Shown in pieces: positions 7,852 through 16,592 of a DNA stretch of 46,680 bases (positions within the stretch are counted from its first letter, which is position 1; the number at the start of each line of letters is the position of its first letter). The stretch is from the IMG/VR virus record IMGVR_UViG_3300017971_000394, positions 1 through 46,680 of that record. The stretch is one strand, 5' to 3'. This DNA comes from a virus. A program made the translations under genes and the position numbers. Below the pieces are notes generated by a model. That model had not been told where the DNA came from. It did not search any database and saw nothing but the letters and a program-made list of their open reading frames with translations.

Positions 7852-8965
7852 GAGTAAACAGGATTATTTAAAGCGTTGCACATCCGAAGTGATCGCCGAG
7901 GGCAAGGATGCCCAACAGGCGTATGCAATGTGCAATGCGTATTGGGACAACGACAAGGGGCAGCGATCCTCTTTGAACTTATCGTTGCCGGTTGAACTCA
8001 AAGAAGGCGAGAAGGAAGGGGATGCCAAGAAGTTTTTAATTACTGCTTATACCGGGCAACCCGTTCAGCGCCTTTGGGGAGGGAACCTTACCATCGATGT
8101 TGAAGGGATTAAAACGAAAAAGAAAATTCCGGTTTTACGGGAACACGCACGGGATCGTGTGGTTGGTTACGGCGCGTCATGGACGGCGGATAATAACCTG
8201 TATATCCAGGGCAATTTTTCCAAGCGAACCGCAGACGGCAAAGAGGTGCTTGAATTAGCGGAGGAAGGTTATCCGTGGCAAGCATCCATTGGGGTAAGCC
8301 CCACCAAGGTTAAAACCCTGGAAAAGGAACAGAAACTGACCGTTAACGGTAACGAGATCGAGGGCCCCGCCGAGATTTGGACCGAGAGCAAGGTTGGCGA
8401 AGTCAGCTTTGTATCTTTGGGTGCCGATGATGAAACGGCGGCAATAAGTTTTAGTGATGACAAGGTTAATATTAAACTTGAAAACGATTCACCACAAAAT
8501 ACACAAGGAGAAATTTTCATGGAATTAACGATAGACAATTTAAAGGCGGATGCCCCGGAACTTTTAGAGCAGATCACCAATGAAGCGTTCGGGGAAGGCG
8601 AGGTGGCTGAAAGAAATCGGGTGATCGAGATTCTGGAAGCGGATGGCGACTTCGAGGTTTCCTTGAAGTGCATCAAAGAGGGCCTCCCGGCATCCGAGGT
8701 ATTTAAGATGCTGTTCAAGGCCGAGAAGGCCAAAATGGCCGAAAAGCTGGAAGAATTGGAAACGCAAGCCCCAGAGCCGGTTGGGTCCGAGGAACCGGAA
8801 GTCAAGGAAGAAAAGTTCATTGGCCCGGCGGACGAGGAGCTGGCAAAACTGGCGATTGCCTTAATGGACAAGGACAAAACGATTTCCTATGAGCTGGCCT
8901 TAAAGCAGGTTCGCAAGGAAAACCCGGAGCTGGATAAGGCATACCGGGAAAGTTACGTCGCGTAA
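7829..8965 (+). CDS. Prohead protease with scaffold-like C-terminus
   Basis: The protein (378 residues from the chosen start) has an N-terminal protease-like domain. VLREHARDRVVGYG, ELAEEGYPWQASIGV and VGEVSFVSLGAD follow the pattern of phage prohead maturation proteases, with candidate catalytic His in REH and Ser in QASIG. From about residue 235 the sequence becomes acidic and helical, as expected for a scaffold that is digested during head maturation. An in-frame ATG at 7814 exists, but the GGAGGG at 7816-7821 sits correctly for the ATG at 7829, so that start is chosen. The gene overlaps the portal end, as in many phages. Confidence 0.82.
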   Translation: MPMPTKNESKQDYLKRCTSEVIAEGKDAQQAYAMCNAYWDNDKGQRSSLNLSLPVELKEGEKEGDAKKFLITAYTGQPVQRLWGGNLTIDVEGIKTKKKIPVLREHARDRVVGYGASWTADNNLYIQGNFSKRTADGKEVLELAEEGYPWQASIGVSPTKVKTLEKEQKLTVNGNEIEGPAEIWTESKVGEVSFVSLGADDETAAISFSDDKVNIKLENDSPQNTQGEIFMELTIDNLKADAPELLEQITNEAFGEGEVAERNRVIEILEADGDFEVSLKCIKEGLPASEVFKMLFKAEKAKMAEKLEELETQAPEPVGSEEPEVKEEKFIGPADEELAKLAIALMDKDKTISYELALKQVRKENPELDKAYRESYVA

Positions 8966-9004
8966 GACAAGGATTTAAATAAAAAATAAAAGGAGTAATT
9001 TATC

Positions 9005-9400
9005 ATGGCTATTGAGTATAGCGGATTAGACATCAGTTTTTTAGCTGATACAGAAAGTCTTGCGACCCACCAATATCGGTTTGTGCATTTAGCAGACGAT
9101 AACACGGTGGATTTGCTGGACAGCGCAACCGAATATCCCATCGGGATTCTGCAAAATGCACCGGCGCTTGGCGAGGTTGCGGTTGTGCGCGTGGCAGGGG
9201 TTTCCAAGCTAGTGATGAATGATGCCGTGGCGGTCGGCACAAAGGTAAAGGCCGAATATGTCGGTGCGGCAGATAACGGCAAGGGGGATGCGGCCGATAC
9301 CGCAAAGGACAATGTGCGCGGGATATGCGTTATGGCTTCAGGAGCCGAGGACGATGTCGGAGCCGTATTGCTTTGCTGCGATACGCTTTATGCAACCTAA
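9005..9400 (+). CDS. Head decoration/stabilisation protein (DUF2190-like)
   Basis: The 131-residue beta-rich protein (YPIGILQNAPALGEVAVVRVAGVSKL, then AVGTKVKAEY) has the pattern of DUF2190 and small capsid decoration proteins. It sits between protease and major capsid, the place lambda uses for gpD. AAGGAG is well spaced before the ATG. It would bind the expanded capsid surface and stabilise it. Family assignment is by pattern and position. Confidence 0.72.
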   Translation: MAIEYSGLDISFLADTESLATHQYRFVHLADDNTVDLLDSATEYPIGILQNAPALGEVAVVRVAGVSKLVMNDAVAVGTKVKAEYVGAADNGKGDAADTAKDNVRGICVMASGAEDDVGAVLLCCDTLYAT

Positions 9401-9435
9401 TAAAATTATAAAAAATCTAAAGGAGAAAAAGGACA

Positions 9436-10443
9436 ATGCTACCAACACCTAAAAGCGCCCATGTAGATTCGGCGCTGACAAATATAAGCATCCTCCACAA
9501 GAATCAAAACTACGTGGCGGAGCGCGTGTTTCAAAATGTTACGGTGCCGAAGCAAAGCGATTATTACTATATTTTTCGCAAAGGCGCATGGTTCCGTAAC
9601 GAGGCAAGGGTAAGGGGTCCGGGTGCCAAGGCCGCAAGGGGCGGGTATCCGATCACCTCCACGACCTACCGCTGCGACGAGTATGCGTTTGGGCATCCCG
9701 TACCCATCGAATTGATTAACAATGCCGATGACGTGCTTGACCCTATGGGCACCGGGGCGAAATTCGCAACCGATAAGATTTTGCTTGCGAAAGAGGTTTT
9801 GATGTCAACCCTGTGCATGACGGCGGCCAACTGGACGACCACAGACGATGTGGCAGCGGCATGGGTAAAGGATACGGATGGTTCAACCAATACGTTTATT
9901 GCTGACATTTTAACCCAGCGCCAGGTCATCCGGAAACTGATTGGGGTTATGCCCAATGTGCTTTTGATGGACTCAAAAACCTTTGATCAAATCAAGCAAA
10001 CCTATTCAGTACTGGAACGCATCAAGTACACTGGCACCCAAGGCAGACCGGCCGATGTTACCCCTTCAACCATTGCTCAGTTGTTCGAGCTGGACGAGGT
10101 TATTATCGGCGGCTCGATTTATTCGAGCGCCGAGGAAGTCATGGCAGGTACGGATTTCACAGCAGTTGACCTTTGGGAAACCAACGCGACCAAGGGCGCG
10201 GCGCTGCTATATTACCGTCCACCGGCTCCAAGCATCGAAACCCCGGCGGCTGGTTACATTTTCAACTGGAAAGGCGATGCAGGGGCGGCAAACACCAAAA
10301 TCAGCTCCGGGCCTTACCGGACGGTCAGGAAATACTGGGAAGATGCCGAAAAGCAGTGGATCGTTGAGGCAAGCGAGTATTTCGACCCGGTTGTTACCTG
10401 TGCCGATGCCGGGTGTTTGTTCTACGATACAATCGTAACCTAA
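9436..10443 (+). CDS. Major capsid protein, GpE-like
   Basis: The 335-residue protein fits the lambda gpE/Phage_cap_E family in length and in features such as the N-terminal ISILHKNQNYVAERVFQNV, the VPKQSDYYYIFRKGAWFRNEA segment and a late RKYWEDAEKQWIVEASEYFDPV block. It forms the icosahedral shell in the HK97 fold. A strong AAAGGAG ribosome site precedes it, and a hairpin follows the stop, as expected for an abundant product. Confidence 0.9.
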   Translation: MLPTPKSAHVDSALTNISILHKNQNYVAERVFQNVTVPKQSDYYYIFRKGAWFRNEARVRGPGAKAARGGYPITSTTYRCDEYAFGHPVPIELINNADDVLDPMGTGAKFATDKILLAKEVLMSTLCMTAANWTTTDDVAAAWVKDTDGSTNTFIADILTQRQVIRKLIGVMPNVLLMDSKTFDQIKQTYSVLERIKYTGTQGRPADVTPSTIAQLFELDEVIIGGSIYSSAEEVMAGTDFTAVDLWETNATKGAALLYYRPPAPSIETPAAGYIFNWKGDAGAANTKISSGPYRTVRKYWEDAEKQWIVEASEYFDPVVTCADAGCLFYDTIVT

Positions 10444-10467
10444 TAAACAAAAGGGTTGCATTAAATA

Positions 10468-10489
10468 CCGGGGGCTTAAAAACCCCCGG
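10468..10489 (+). terminator. Strong hairpin after the capsid gene (terminator or processing site)
   Basis: CCGGGGG at 10468-10474 pairs with CCCCCGG at 10483-10489 around an 8-base loop, 25 bases after the capsid stop. The stem has seven GC-rich pairs, but the sequence after it (ATTCAAAGG) has no T run. It may therefore stabilise the capsid mRNA end or reduce read-through rather than act as a full intrinsic terminator. TTGCC and GGCAA at 10507-10520 flank TTAA as a second short dyad. No gene fits in 10444-10555. Confidence 0.55.
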
Positions 10490-10555
10490 ATTCAAAGGTG
10501 TGCGGATTGCCTTAAGGCAAGAAACCGTGGTGAATGGGTGGGAACTTTTTAATAC

Positions 10556-10882
10556 ATGACGTTTAAAACGGACATGACCAGTGATTTATCCGTTATTTTT
10601 GATACGGACGAATTCGCTGAAAGTATTGATTACACGCCGAAGGATGACTGGGAGCGAACCATTCCGGCGATTGTGGACCGTACCGCATCCAGCCAGGAAC
10701 CCTATGTCCGGGACGAAGACACGGCCACATGCGATATTACGGTTAAAGCCTCCGATGTGACTACCCCGCAGCAGGGCGACACGTTTTACATCGATGAGCA
10801 AACCTGGGAGATGTCTCCGGAGCTGGGGGTTGTTTACAAGGATGACCGTGTTTTAATTATTGCGTTAAGGCGACGGGATTAA
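10556..10882 (+). CDS. Head-tail joining protein
   Basis: The 108-residue protein sits after the capsid gene, where lambda has FI/FII. Its beta-rich pattern fits head-tail joining proteins that form a ring under the portal: a central ITVKASDVTTPQQGDTFYID, then EQTWEMSPEL and a final strand ALRRRD. Family assignment is by length, pattern and position. A ribosome site is weak (GGGTGGGAAC upstream). Confidence 0.65.
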   Translation: MTFKTDMTSDLSVIFDTDEFAESIDYTPKDDWERTIPAIVDRTASSQEPYVRDEDTATCDITVKASDVTTPQQGDTFYIDEQTWEMSPELGVVYKDDRVLIIALRRRD

Positions 10883-10883
10883 T

Positions 10884-11468
10884 GTGTTTCAGATAAAGAT
10901 AGACGATAGCCAAATCAGGCGCTTTTTAAAAGTATCCCCGCAACGGGCCGAATGGTCGTTAAAGGAAGCGCTAAAGATGACCGGGGGTCATTACCGTAAG
11001 GCTTTACAACAAGACATCCGACACGGGCGCATAGGGGGCGATAAAACGCTTAACCCGATTACCGAGCGTGGCCGTGACAGGCGCAAGCCGCCGTTGTTTA
11101 ATTTAGGCAGCATGACCCGTTTCCGGGTTTCCAAGTCGCGCAAGGCGGGCGGGTTGATGTTGCGGGTAGGTTTTTTAAATATTGGCAAACTAAAGGTCGG
11201 CACTAAAAGCGTTGTGGCTGTTGCTAAGATACATGAAGAAGGTAAACGCATTCGGGTAACGCCCAAGATGCGGAAGTTCTTTGCGCGAGAAAAGCACGAA
11301 AACCGAGGGGGCGCATACTTAAAGAAGTCCACCAAGTTTTTAACGATCCCTAAGCGCCCGATAATCGAGCCGTTCTGGCGAAGGTATCGAAACGAGATTC
11401 CGCGCTATCTGGAAAGGCGCTTTTTTCAAAAGTTTTTCAGCAAGGAAAATGCGAGGTTGCGCATATGA
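10884..11468 (+). CDS. Minor tail / tail-completion protein (gpZ or HK97-gp10-like)
   Basis: The 194-residue basic protein occupies the slot of lambda gpZ and HK97 gp10-type tail-completion proteins. The start is taken as GTG at 10884, one base after the TAA of the joining-protein gene, which would make it translationally coupled. An ATG at 10882 is in another frame. The pattern KIDDSQIRRFLKVSPQRAEW and a basic C-terminus (RRYRNEIPRYLERRFF) fit phage virion morphogenesis proteins. The last four bases overlap the next start. Confidence 0.65.
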   Translation: MFQIKIDDSQIRRFLKVSPQRAEWSLKEALKMTGGHYRKALQQDIRHGRIGGDKTLNPITERGRDRRKPPLFNLGSMTRFRVSKSRKAGGLMLRVGFLNIGKLKVGTKSVVAVAKIHEEGKRIRVTPKMRKFFAREKHENRGGAYLKKSTKFLTIPKRPIIEPFWRRYRNEIPRYLERRFFQKFFSKENARLRI

Positions 11469-12595
11469 GTTTGAAGTTAACCGGGAAAAATGGGGTTTTA
11501 AGGCTTTACTCGTCTTACAGGATAACCGCCGGGGGTAGTGTAGCGGGCGGAACATCTAAAATCGTAAAATATGACGGGGCCTACACAGATATATCGGCAA
11601 ATGTAAAAACCGATAATACGGCTTATTCAACCGTTTTAGAAGACAATACCGATGCCGTTTATTTGGGCTGTACCCGGCTTTTTAGTTATTGTCAGTATTT
11701 AAAGTCAGCCGGGACGAATTATGGTGCGGGAACCGGGGCCTTAATTTGTTATTATTTTGATGGAACCGATTTTAGCAATGAGGTAACGAGCCTTGAAGAT
11801 ACCACCGTATCGGGCGGAGATACTTTTGCGCAAGACGGTGAGTTCTCTTTTAAAATACCGAAGGATTGGACAACCGGGGCGAATATTATCGATAGCGAGT
11901 TAACATCTACTTATTACTGGATTAAAATTATGACGACCACCAGTGCGTCAACTGCCCCTGATGCCGATCTGTTATCCCCCATGATTCATCAGCATATTGA
12001 GGTGCCGTTTATCAATATGGATTTTACGGGCCCGATTGGAAGACCGTTAACCGAAGAAAAATTGATACTGGACAGGGGACGGATGGAGATGTGGTATGTC
12101 GGAGATGGTTATCGGCCACATTACATCGAGTTAATTGATGATAAGATTTATGAGCCGATGCCGATCAGTTTTACATGCTCGATTGACTCAACATGGAACG
12201 ACGAAACGCTTTTTCTTGCCTTAGAGGGCGGTGATGCCGATTCAGGATGGGCGGGTTCCCCTGGGATTTGGGTTGAAACCCCGACGACCACAAAGGGAAC
12301 AACGAAAAATGATGGCACCAATTACAACCCGGCTTTTGCGGATACCAACAAGAAATGTATCAATTTGCAGATTATATGGACATCTTCCTTGGCCGTTTCT
12401 TCACACTTCCATCAAGAAGGGGCTCCGGCAACCAGCATCGGATATGCCTATTATGAGGTGTTTTTCCCGAAAGAGTTGCAGAAAATAACGGAAGGGGATG
12501 ATGCAATCACGTTATCCTGCGAGGGGGGCGTGTACGGTATAATTGAAAGGATTTACGGTTTCGGCATGAGATATGATCACTATATGCTTTCATAA
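11465..12595 (+). CDS. Tail-tube-like structural protein with an extra N-terminal region
   Basis: In this 376-residue protein, two C-terminal blocks closely match the smaller protein encoded just downstream. PLTEEKLILDRGRM matches PLTDEILVLDRGAM, and ITEGDDAITLSCEGGVYG matches ISEGDDAITVSLNGMCYG. The first 170 or so residues are extra and beta-rich. The likeliest reading is a pair of tail-tube paralogs from a tandem duplication. The longer one may form a distinct ring, such as a tail terminator or tube initiator, or a decorated tube subunit. No specific named family was recognised beyond tail-tube-like. Confidence 0.65.
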   Translation: MSLKLTGKNGVLRLYSSYRITAGGSVAGGTSKIVKYDGAYTDISANVKTDNTAYSTVLEDNTDAVYLGCTRLFSYCQYLKSAGTNYGAGTGALICYYFDGTDFSNEVTSLEDTTVSGGDTFAQDGEFSFKIPKDWTTGANIIDSELTSTYYWIKIMTTTSASTAPDADLLSPMIHQHIEVPFINMDFTGPIGRPLTEEKLILDRGRMEMWYVGDGYRPHYIELIDDKIYEPMPISFTCSIDSTWNDETLFLALEGGDADSGWAGSPGIWVETPTTTKGTTKNDGTNYNPAFADTNKKCINLQIIWTSSLAVSSHFHQEGAPATSIGYAYYEVFFPKELQKITEGDDAITLSCEGGVYGIIERIYGFGMRYDHYMLS

Positions 12596-12610
12596 CAGGA
12601 GTAAATAATA

Positions 12611-13198
12611 ATGGCAAAAAAGACAAAAAAAGACGCGAAAATACGGCTTTATGATAGTACGGCAACCCCGTACTATTTAGAGCTGGACCTCGATCCGGGC
12701 GATTTTTCAGCCCCAGCAGGAGCGCCGCTGACTGATGAAATACTGGTACTTGACAGGGGTGCGATGACTTCCGATGCGCATTACATTGAAGGTCCGGACG
12801 ACAAACTAATGGCCCCTGTGCCGGTCACGTTTTCGGCAATTATTACCGATGGATCGCAGACAACCTATCTGCTTGATTGGCTGGCGGCCATGAATGATGG
12901 ATTAACCACCACTGTTAACAGTAATACCCTGCAATCCACCGAATCGGATACACTACGGGATGGCAGCAACGCTAACCCGCCTTTTGCCGATTCCAACAAA
13001 TCAACCTGCAATATAGAGTATTTAATTGAATTGGGCGGCACGGATTTGGGCTGGAAATATGCTGGGGTATGGTTCCCACTTGATCAGCAGCAGATATCCG
13101 AGGGGGATGATGCCATTACGGTATCATTAAACGGTATGTGTTACGGCACGATTACTCGAATTACGAGCTTTACCGCAGGGACGAGCGTTGAGGCTTAA
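12611..13198 (+). CDS. Major tail tube protein candidate (paralog of upstream gene)
   Basis: This 195-residue protein has the size usual for siphovirus tail-tube subunits. It directly precedes the chaperone and tape-measure genes, where the tube gene normally lies. It shares the LDRG and EGDDAIT blocks with the C-terminal half of the 376-residue protein upstream. AGGAG precedes the ATG. It would polymerise around the tape measure to form the tube. Confidence 0.72.
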   Translation: MAKKTKKDAKIRLYDSTATPYYLELDLDPGDFSAPAGAPLTDEILVLDRGAMTSDAHYIEGPDDKLMAPVPVTFSAIITDGSQTTYLLDWLAAMNDGLTTTVNSNTLQSTESDTLRDGSNANPPFADSNKSTCNIEYLIELGGTDLGWKYAGVWFPLDQQQISEGDDAITVSLNGMCYGTITRITSFTAGTSVEA

Positions 13199-13228
13199 TG
13201 AAATTAACACGGCTACGGAAGGGAGATT

Positions 13229-13747
13229 ATGGACGAGCAGGTTTTATCAGAGTTAATCGAGGATGCCGGGACGTTTGAAAGTCGCGGGTACTCGAATGTC
13301 AAGGTGACAAAGGGTGGTGTTGAACAATCGTTAAAGGTGCCTATCAAATCCACCGGGGTTTATGAATACCAGATCGAGTTAAGCAATAAAGCCCCGCAAC
13401 CCCCATCGTCTGAAAGATACATTAAAAAAGATAGCAAGGAGGGCCAAAGCCTGGGCATCCCCAATAGCGGCGTGTTCCGGGTTTTTGATTTTACGGACGA
13501 GAAATATGTGGACGAGATGGATGCCCATAACCGGGAGTTCGTTTGGAAGATCGCAGTGTTCGCCCTGGATATGCCGTTGAAAAAGAAAGACGGCACGATG
13601 GCCGAATCCTACGATGATCGTAAGCGGGTTTTGCAATCCAACGGTATCACCGGGCATCAGCTCGATGTTATCTTTAACGATGTGCAGAGCTTAACTAAAT
13701 GGGCGGAGGATAGGCAGGATTTTTTATCCGCCAGCGAATCGGATTAA
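13229..13747 (+). CDS. Tail assembly chaperone, gpG-like
   Basis: The 172-residue protein lies between the tube and tape-measure genes, the position of lambda gpG. GGAAGGGAG precedes its ATG. Near its end, the codons GAT TTT TTA at 13718-13726 contain the heptamer T TTT TTA. A -1 shift there enters an open frame that runs to 14040. The unshifted product would bind the tape measure during assembly. The call rests on position, length and the frameshift site rather than on strong sequence similarity. Confidence 0.78.
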   Translation: MDEQVLSELIEDAGTFESRGYSNVKVTKGGVEQSLKVPIKSTGVYEYQIELSNKAPQPPSSERYIKKDSKEGQSLGIPNSGVFRVFDFTDEKYVDEMDAHNREFVWKIAVFALDMPLKKKDGTMAESYDDRKRVLQSNGITGHQLDVIFNDVQSLTKWAEDRQDFLSASESD

Positions 13748-13756
13748 CCGATGCGG
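13720..13756 (+). promoter_or_regulatory. Programmed -1 ribosomal frameshift site with downstream stem-loop
   Basis: TTTTTTA at 13720-13726 is a canonical X XXY YYZ slippery heptamer in the frame of the gpG-like gene. Downstream, ATCGG at 13738-13742 pairs with CCGAT at 13748-13752, and CCGC at 13728-13731 can pair with GCGG at 13753-13756. This gives a stem that spans the zero-frame stop TAA (13745-13747). The layout matches G/GT frameshifting in lambda-like phages. Confidence 0.82.
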
Positions 13757-14040
13757 TTTTAGAAAAGTACAAAAAGCACAACGAAGAATCGAAAGACGAC
13801 AGGCCGGTTGAACCGCTTTATAACGCTGTTTTAGACATGAAAGAATTCGGGTTATCCCCGAAGGAATACAACCGCTTGTCGCGTATTGACCGCAAGGTTT
13901 TGAGTTATTACCGCATCATGGAACGATATTACTTTGAATTCAGCCCGGAGCAAATTAAATTGCGTGAACGTCTAAAGAAACAGGAGCAGGAACGCAAGCA
14001 GGCGGATTTGATGGCGCGAATGCCGAAACTAAGGCGATAA
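13726..14040 (+). CDS. Frameshift extension of the tail chaperone (gpT-like part)
   Basis: This frame is open from 13714 and has no ATG before 13837. It encodes, from the shift point, about 104 residues including TDAVLEKYKKHNEES, GLSPKEYNRL and a helical, basic tail. Joined to 166 residues of the upstream frame it gives a fusion of about 270 residues, the expected G-GT relationship. An ATG at 13837 would give a 67-residue protein, but the continuous open frame and the slippery heptamer argue for the fusion. The tape measure starts four bases after its stop. Confidence 0.78.
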   Translation: MRQRIGLTDAVLEKYKKHNEESKDDRPVEPLYNAVLDMKEFGLSPKEYNRLSRIDRKVLSYYRIMERYYFEFSPEQIKLRERLKKQEQERKQADLMARMPKLRR

Positions 14041-14044
14041 AGGA

Positions 14045-15823
14045 ATGGCAACCAAGCAAACCCATGTTGAAGTAACCGGCAATACTTCCAAGTATGAAAG
14101 GGCTATGCGTGAAGCCCGTTTAATTAATGAAAAGACTACTAACGCAATGAAAAAAGCATGGCGGGGGGTGGGAGCTGTTGTCGCCGGAATTTATTCCGTA
14201 TCCAAAGTTAAAAACATGATGTTTGACTGGGCACAAGCAGCCGGGGTTCAGCAAAAAGCGGTTGCCGGGTTTCATCAAGCGCTTGTATCAATGGGCAGAT
14301 ACACTCCGGAATTTGAAAAACAAATGATTGGGGTTGCTCAATCTATCCAAAAAACTACGACGATGGGCGATGAAGCAGCTATCGCCGGCATGAAGTTTCT
14401 TGCTACCTATAAAGATATTGGAAATGATGTAATGCCGAGGGTGGCCCGAACAATGGCGGACCTGGCGGCACTTATGGGGGGCGATGCTAAACAGGCAGCT
14501 AATATGCTTGGCAAGGCATCGATGGGAATGGCTGGAGAATTACGAAGGGTTGGTATTACGATTGATAAAGATATCGCAAAGTCGGGAGATTTCCTTGCCA
14601 TATTAAAACAAATTGAACAACAAGTAGGGGGACAAGCTAAAGCATTGGCAGAAACCGGGCTGGGGCCCTGGGAGCAGCTTGGGAATCTGATGGGAGATGC
14701 CAAAGAAGCAATGGGAGAATTTGTGCTAGCAGGAACAAAGCACCTTTTGCCATTTCTCACCGATTGGGCAGAAGGGGTTAAGATTATAGCTCATTGGATG
14801 ACAAAGCTAACAGAAGGAATGAGCAGTATGGACATTTTAAATGCCCAACTGAGCAAATATCAATCGCAACTTAAAGTTTTAAGGGAAAAAGCTGAAAAGT
14901 CTTCTGGTTGGGTCATTTCCTTAATGTATGGAAGTCGAGAAAAACTTGATGCCCTAATTAGAGAAAAAGAAATGCAGATTGCAAATGTGCAAGCAACTAT
15001 TCGGCGCGAACTTTCCCAAAAGAAAGAAGAAAAGCCATCCGCAGTTATTGGCGGTAGTATTATTGTGCCAGGCAAAGACGTAACCGACAAGGATATATTG
15101 AGACAGGCGCAAATATACGAATCGTTAAAAGATATGTATAATGTGCATGAGCAGCGAATGTTATCCGATAAATCTGAATATATGCAACGGCATCGGGAAA
15201 TAGAAGCAGCGCAGATTGCCGGAATACACTCAATGAAATTAGGGGCGGAATATGACCATGAATCCAGGATGCTGGCATTAAAAGAAGGCACGATGACGGC
15301 CGAAATGGAGCTTGCCCATAAAACAGCACAAGAAGTTATCAAGACCGAGCAGCTAAAACAAAAAGCCAAGCAGGAATCTACAAAACGAAGTCTCGATTAT
15401 GCGGTCTGGGCGTTTCAGCAATTGGGGCAATATAACGAGATAGCTTTTAGAATGTATCAGGGTGTGGCAATCGGTGAGGCGGTGATGTCTACCCATGCGG
15501 CGGTTGTAAGGGCATTGGCCGAGGTGCCGTGGCCCTTTAACTGGATAGAAGCCGGAACCCGCGCGGCATACGGGGCGATGCAGGTGGCTGCAATCGCATC
15601 CCAAAGCCCAACGGGTGGGGGTGGCGTGGTTTCGGCCGGAGGGGCTGTGCCAACTTATCCGGCCAGCCCGGCAACCGGATTGCCGGTTTCGACAACGGGG
15701 CAGGAAAGCAAAGGCGCGGTTACTATTAATATCGAGGGCGATTTTATCGGGGACGAGGCTTTTATTGATCGGTTGGTCGAAAAGATAAATGAAGCTGGGG
15801 ATCGCGAGGTATTTGTAAACTAA
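14045..15823 (+). CDS. Tape measure protein
   Basis: The 592-residue protein is alpha-helical and alanine/glutamine-rich, with long heptad-like stretches around residues 265-340 and 350-450. A tail-tape family N-terminus (VEVTGNTSKYERAMREARLI) and a GDEAAIAGMKFLATYK segment are seen. It follows the frameshifted chaperone directly. It sets the tail length and is ejected at infection. At the usual scale of about 0.15 nm per residue the tail would be rather short, near 90 nm (inference). A glycine-rich stretch near residue 520 precedes a short C-terminal domain. Confidence 0.88.
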   Translation: MATKQTHVEVTGNTSKYERAMREARLINEKTTNAMKKAWRGVGAVVAGIYSVSKVKNMMFDWAQAAGVQQKAVAGFHQALVSMGRYTPEFEKQMIGVAQSIQKTTTMGDEAAIAGMKFLATYKDIGNDVMPRVARTMADLAALMGGDAKQAANMLGKASMGMAGELRRVGITIDKDIAKSGDFLAILKQIEQQVGGQAKALAETGLGPWEQLGNLMGDAKEAMGEFVLAGTKHLLPFLTDWAEGVKIIAHWMTKLTEGMSSMDILNAQLSKYQSQLKVLREKAEKSSGWVISLMYGSREKLDALIREKEMQIANVQATIRRELSQKKEEKPSAVIGGSIIVPGKDVTDKDILRQAQIYESLKDMYNVHEQRMLSDKSEYMQRHREIEAAQIAGIHSMKLGAEYDHESRMLALKEGTMTAEMELAHKTAQEVIKTEQLKQKAKQESTKRSLDYAVWAFQQLGQYNEIAFRMYQGVAIGEAVMSTHAAVVRALAEVPWPFNWIEAGTRAAYGAMQVAAIASQSPTGGGGVVSAGGAVPTYPASPATGLPVSTTGQESKGAVTINIEGDFIGDEAFIDRLVEKINEAGDREVFVN

Positions 15824-15824
15824 A

Positions 15825-16406
15825 ATGACAATACGAATTACATATGATTCAAACAATATTGATTTGAATATTGGTTCCGATGGCCTTGATATTATCCCTA
15901 TGCAGTACAATTATCAAGAACGGTCTGCAAGCGGTAAAATTGAAACGCTTAACCTGTATAATTTTGGCGAAGCGATCACGTTTGATGCCTATTTTCAAGA
16001 AGCTGTTTACAGACAATTAATCGCGTGGCACGCCTGGGCCGAGCAGGGCAAGGTATTTTCTTTTGCCATGGATACCAGCCTAACCGTAAACACCACCCTG
16101 GACGGTGCGGCAGCAGCGGCGCAAAAGGTTATACCATTGACGGCGACTACGGGTTTGACAGTCGATGATGTTTGTTTCATCAGATCGGCCGACAGAACAA
16201 AATATGAGATCGGAGTAATTAATTCCATTAGCGCCGGGGTGTCGGTAACGATGGATGATAACCTGATTTATACATATGCCTCTGGGGATACGTTCAGGCA
16301 TTGGCACTATTGGCCGGAAGTAGTATTGCCGGCCAGGGAAGGATTTAACCCCAGGCCAAACGGGTCGTGGTATCGACATACATTCAGGTTTTTAGAGAAC
16401 CTTTAA
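15825..16406 (+). CDS. Distal tail/tail-tip protein candidate
   Basis: The 193-residue protein starts two bases after the tape-measure stop, where siphoviruses encode the distal tail protein. It is beta-rich, with a tip-protein-like pattern: YNYQERSASGKIETLNLYNFGEA, a HAWAEQGKVFSFAMD segment and an RHTFRFLENL ending. It would form the adaptor between tube and fibres. No catalytic motif is visible. Confidence 0.6.
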   Translation: MTIRITYDSNNIDLNIGSDGLDIIPMQYNYQERSASGKIETLNLYNFGEAITFDAYFQEAVYRQLIAWHAWAEQGKVFSFAMDTSLTVNTTLDGAAAAAQKVIPLTATTGLTVDDVCFIRSADRTKYEIGVINSISAGVSVTMDDNLIYTYASGDTFRHWHYWPEVVLPAREGFNPRPNGSWYRHTFRFLENL

Positions 16407-16592
16407 ATGTACTATTTTAATGTCGAATTAAGATGCTTTGAGAACGAGATACGAATTTTAAACAATACTGTTGAGTTGACCAAGTTAAAATGGATTGAGA
16501 TTGACGGCTTTGGGCGCATTATAGGTTTTGGCATCCCGGTTGTTACCCAAAAATTAAAATCAAGAATAGCAAATTGCGATGTTAGCGACTAA
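16407..16592 (+). CDS. Small hypothetical tail-region protein
   Basis: This 61-residue protein is not recognised. Its ATG follows the upstream stop without a gap and its end overlaps the next gene by 14 bases. It is therefore probably translated by coupling. The sequence is beta-like with alternating hydrophobics (YYFNVELRCFENEIRILNN). Its position suggests a tail-tip accessory role. Confidence 0.5.
   Translation: MYYFNVELRCFENEIRILNNTVELTKLKWIEIDGFGRIIGFGIPVVTQKLKSRIANCDVSD

Noticed and set aside
8269-8877. A 202-codon - strand frame opposite the protease gene
   Set aside because: It is serine-rich low-complexity sequence antisense to a well-supported protease/scaffold gene, with no ribosome site or neighbours on that strand.
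10468-10489. Full intrinsic terminator after the capsid gene
   Set aside because: The stem is strong but lacks a T run, so it is listed only as a hairpin with uncertain effect.
14860-15369. A - strand frame of 169 codons opposite the tape measure
   Set aside because: It is a cysteine/serine-rich shadow of the helical, lysine-rich tape-measure coding sequence.
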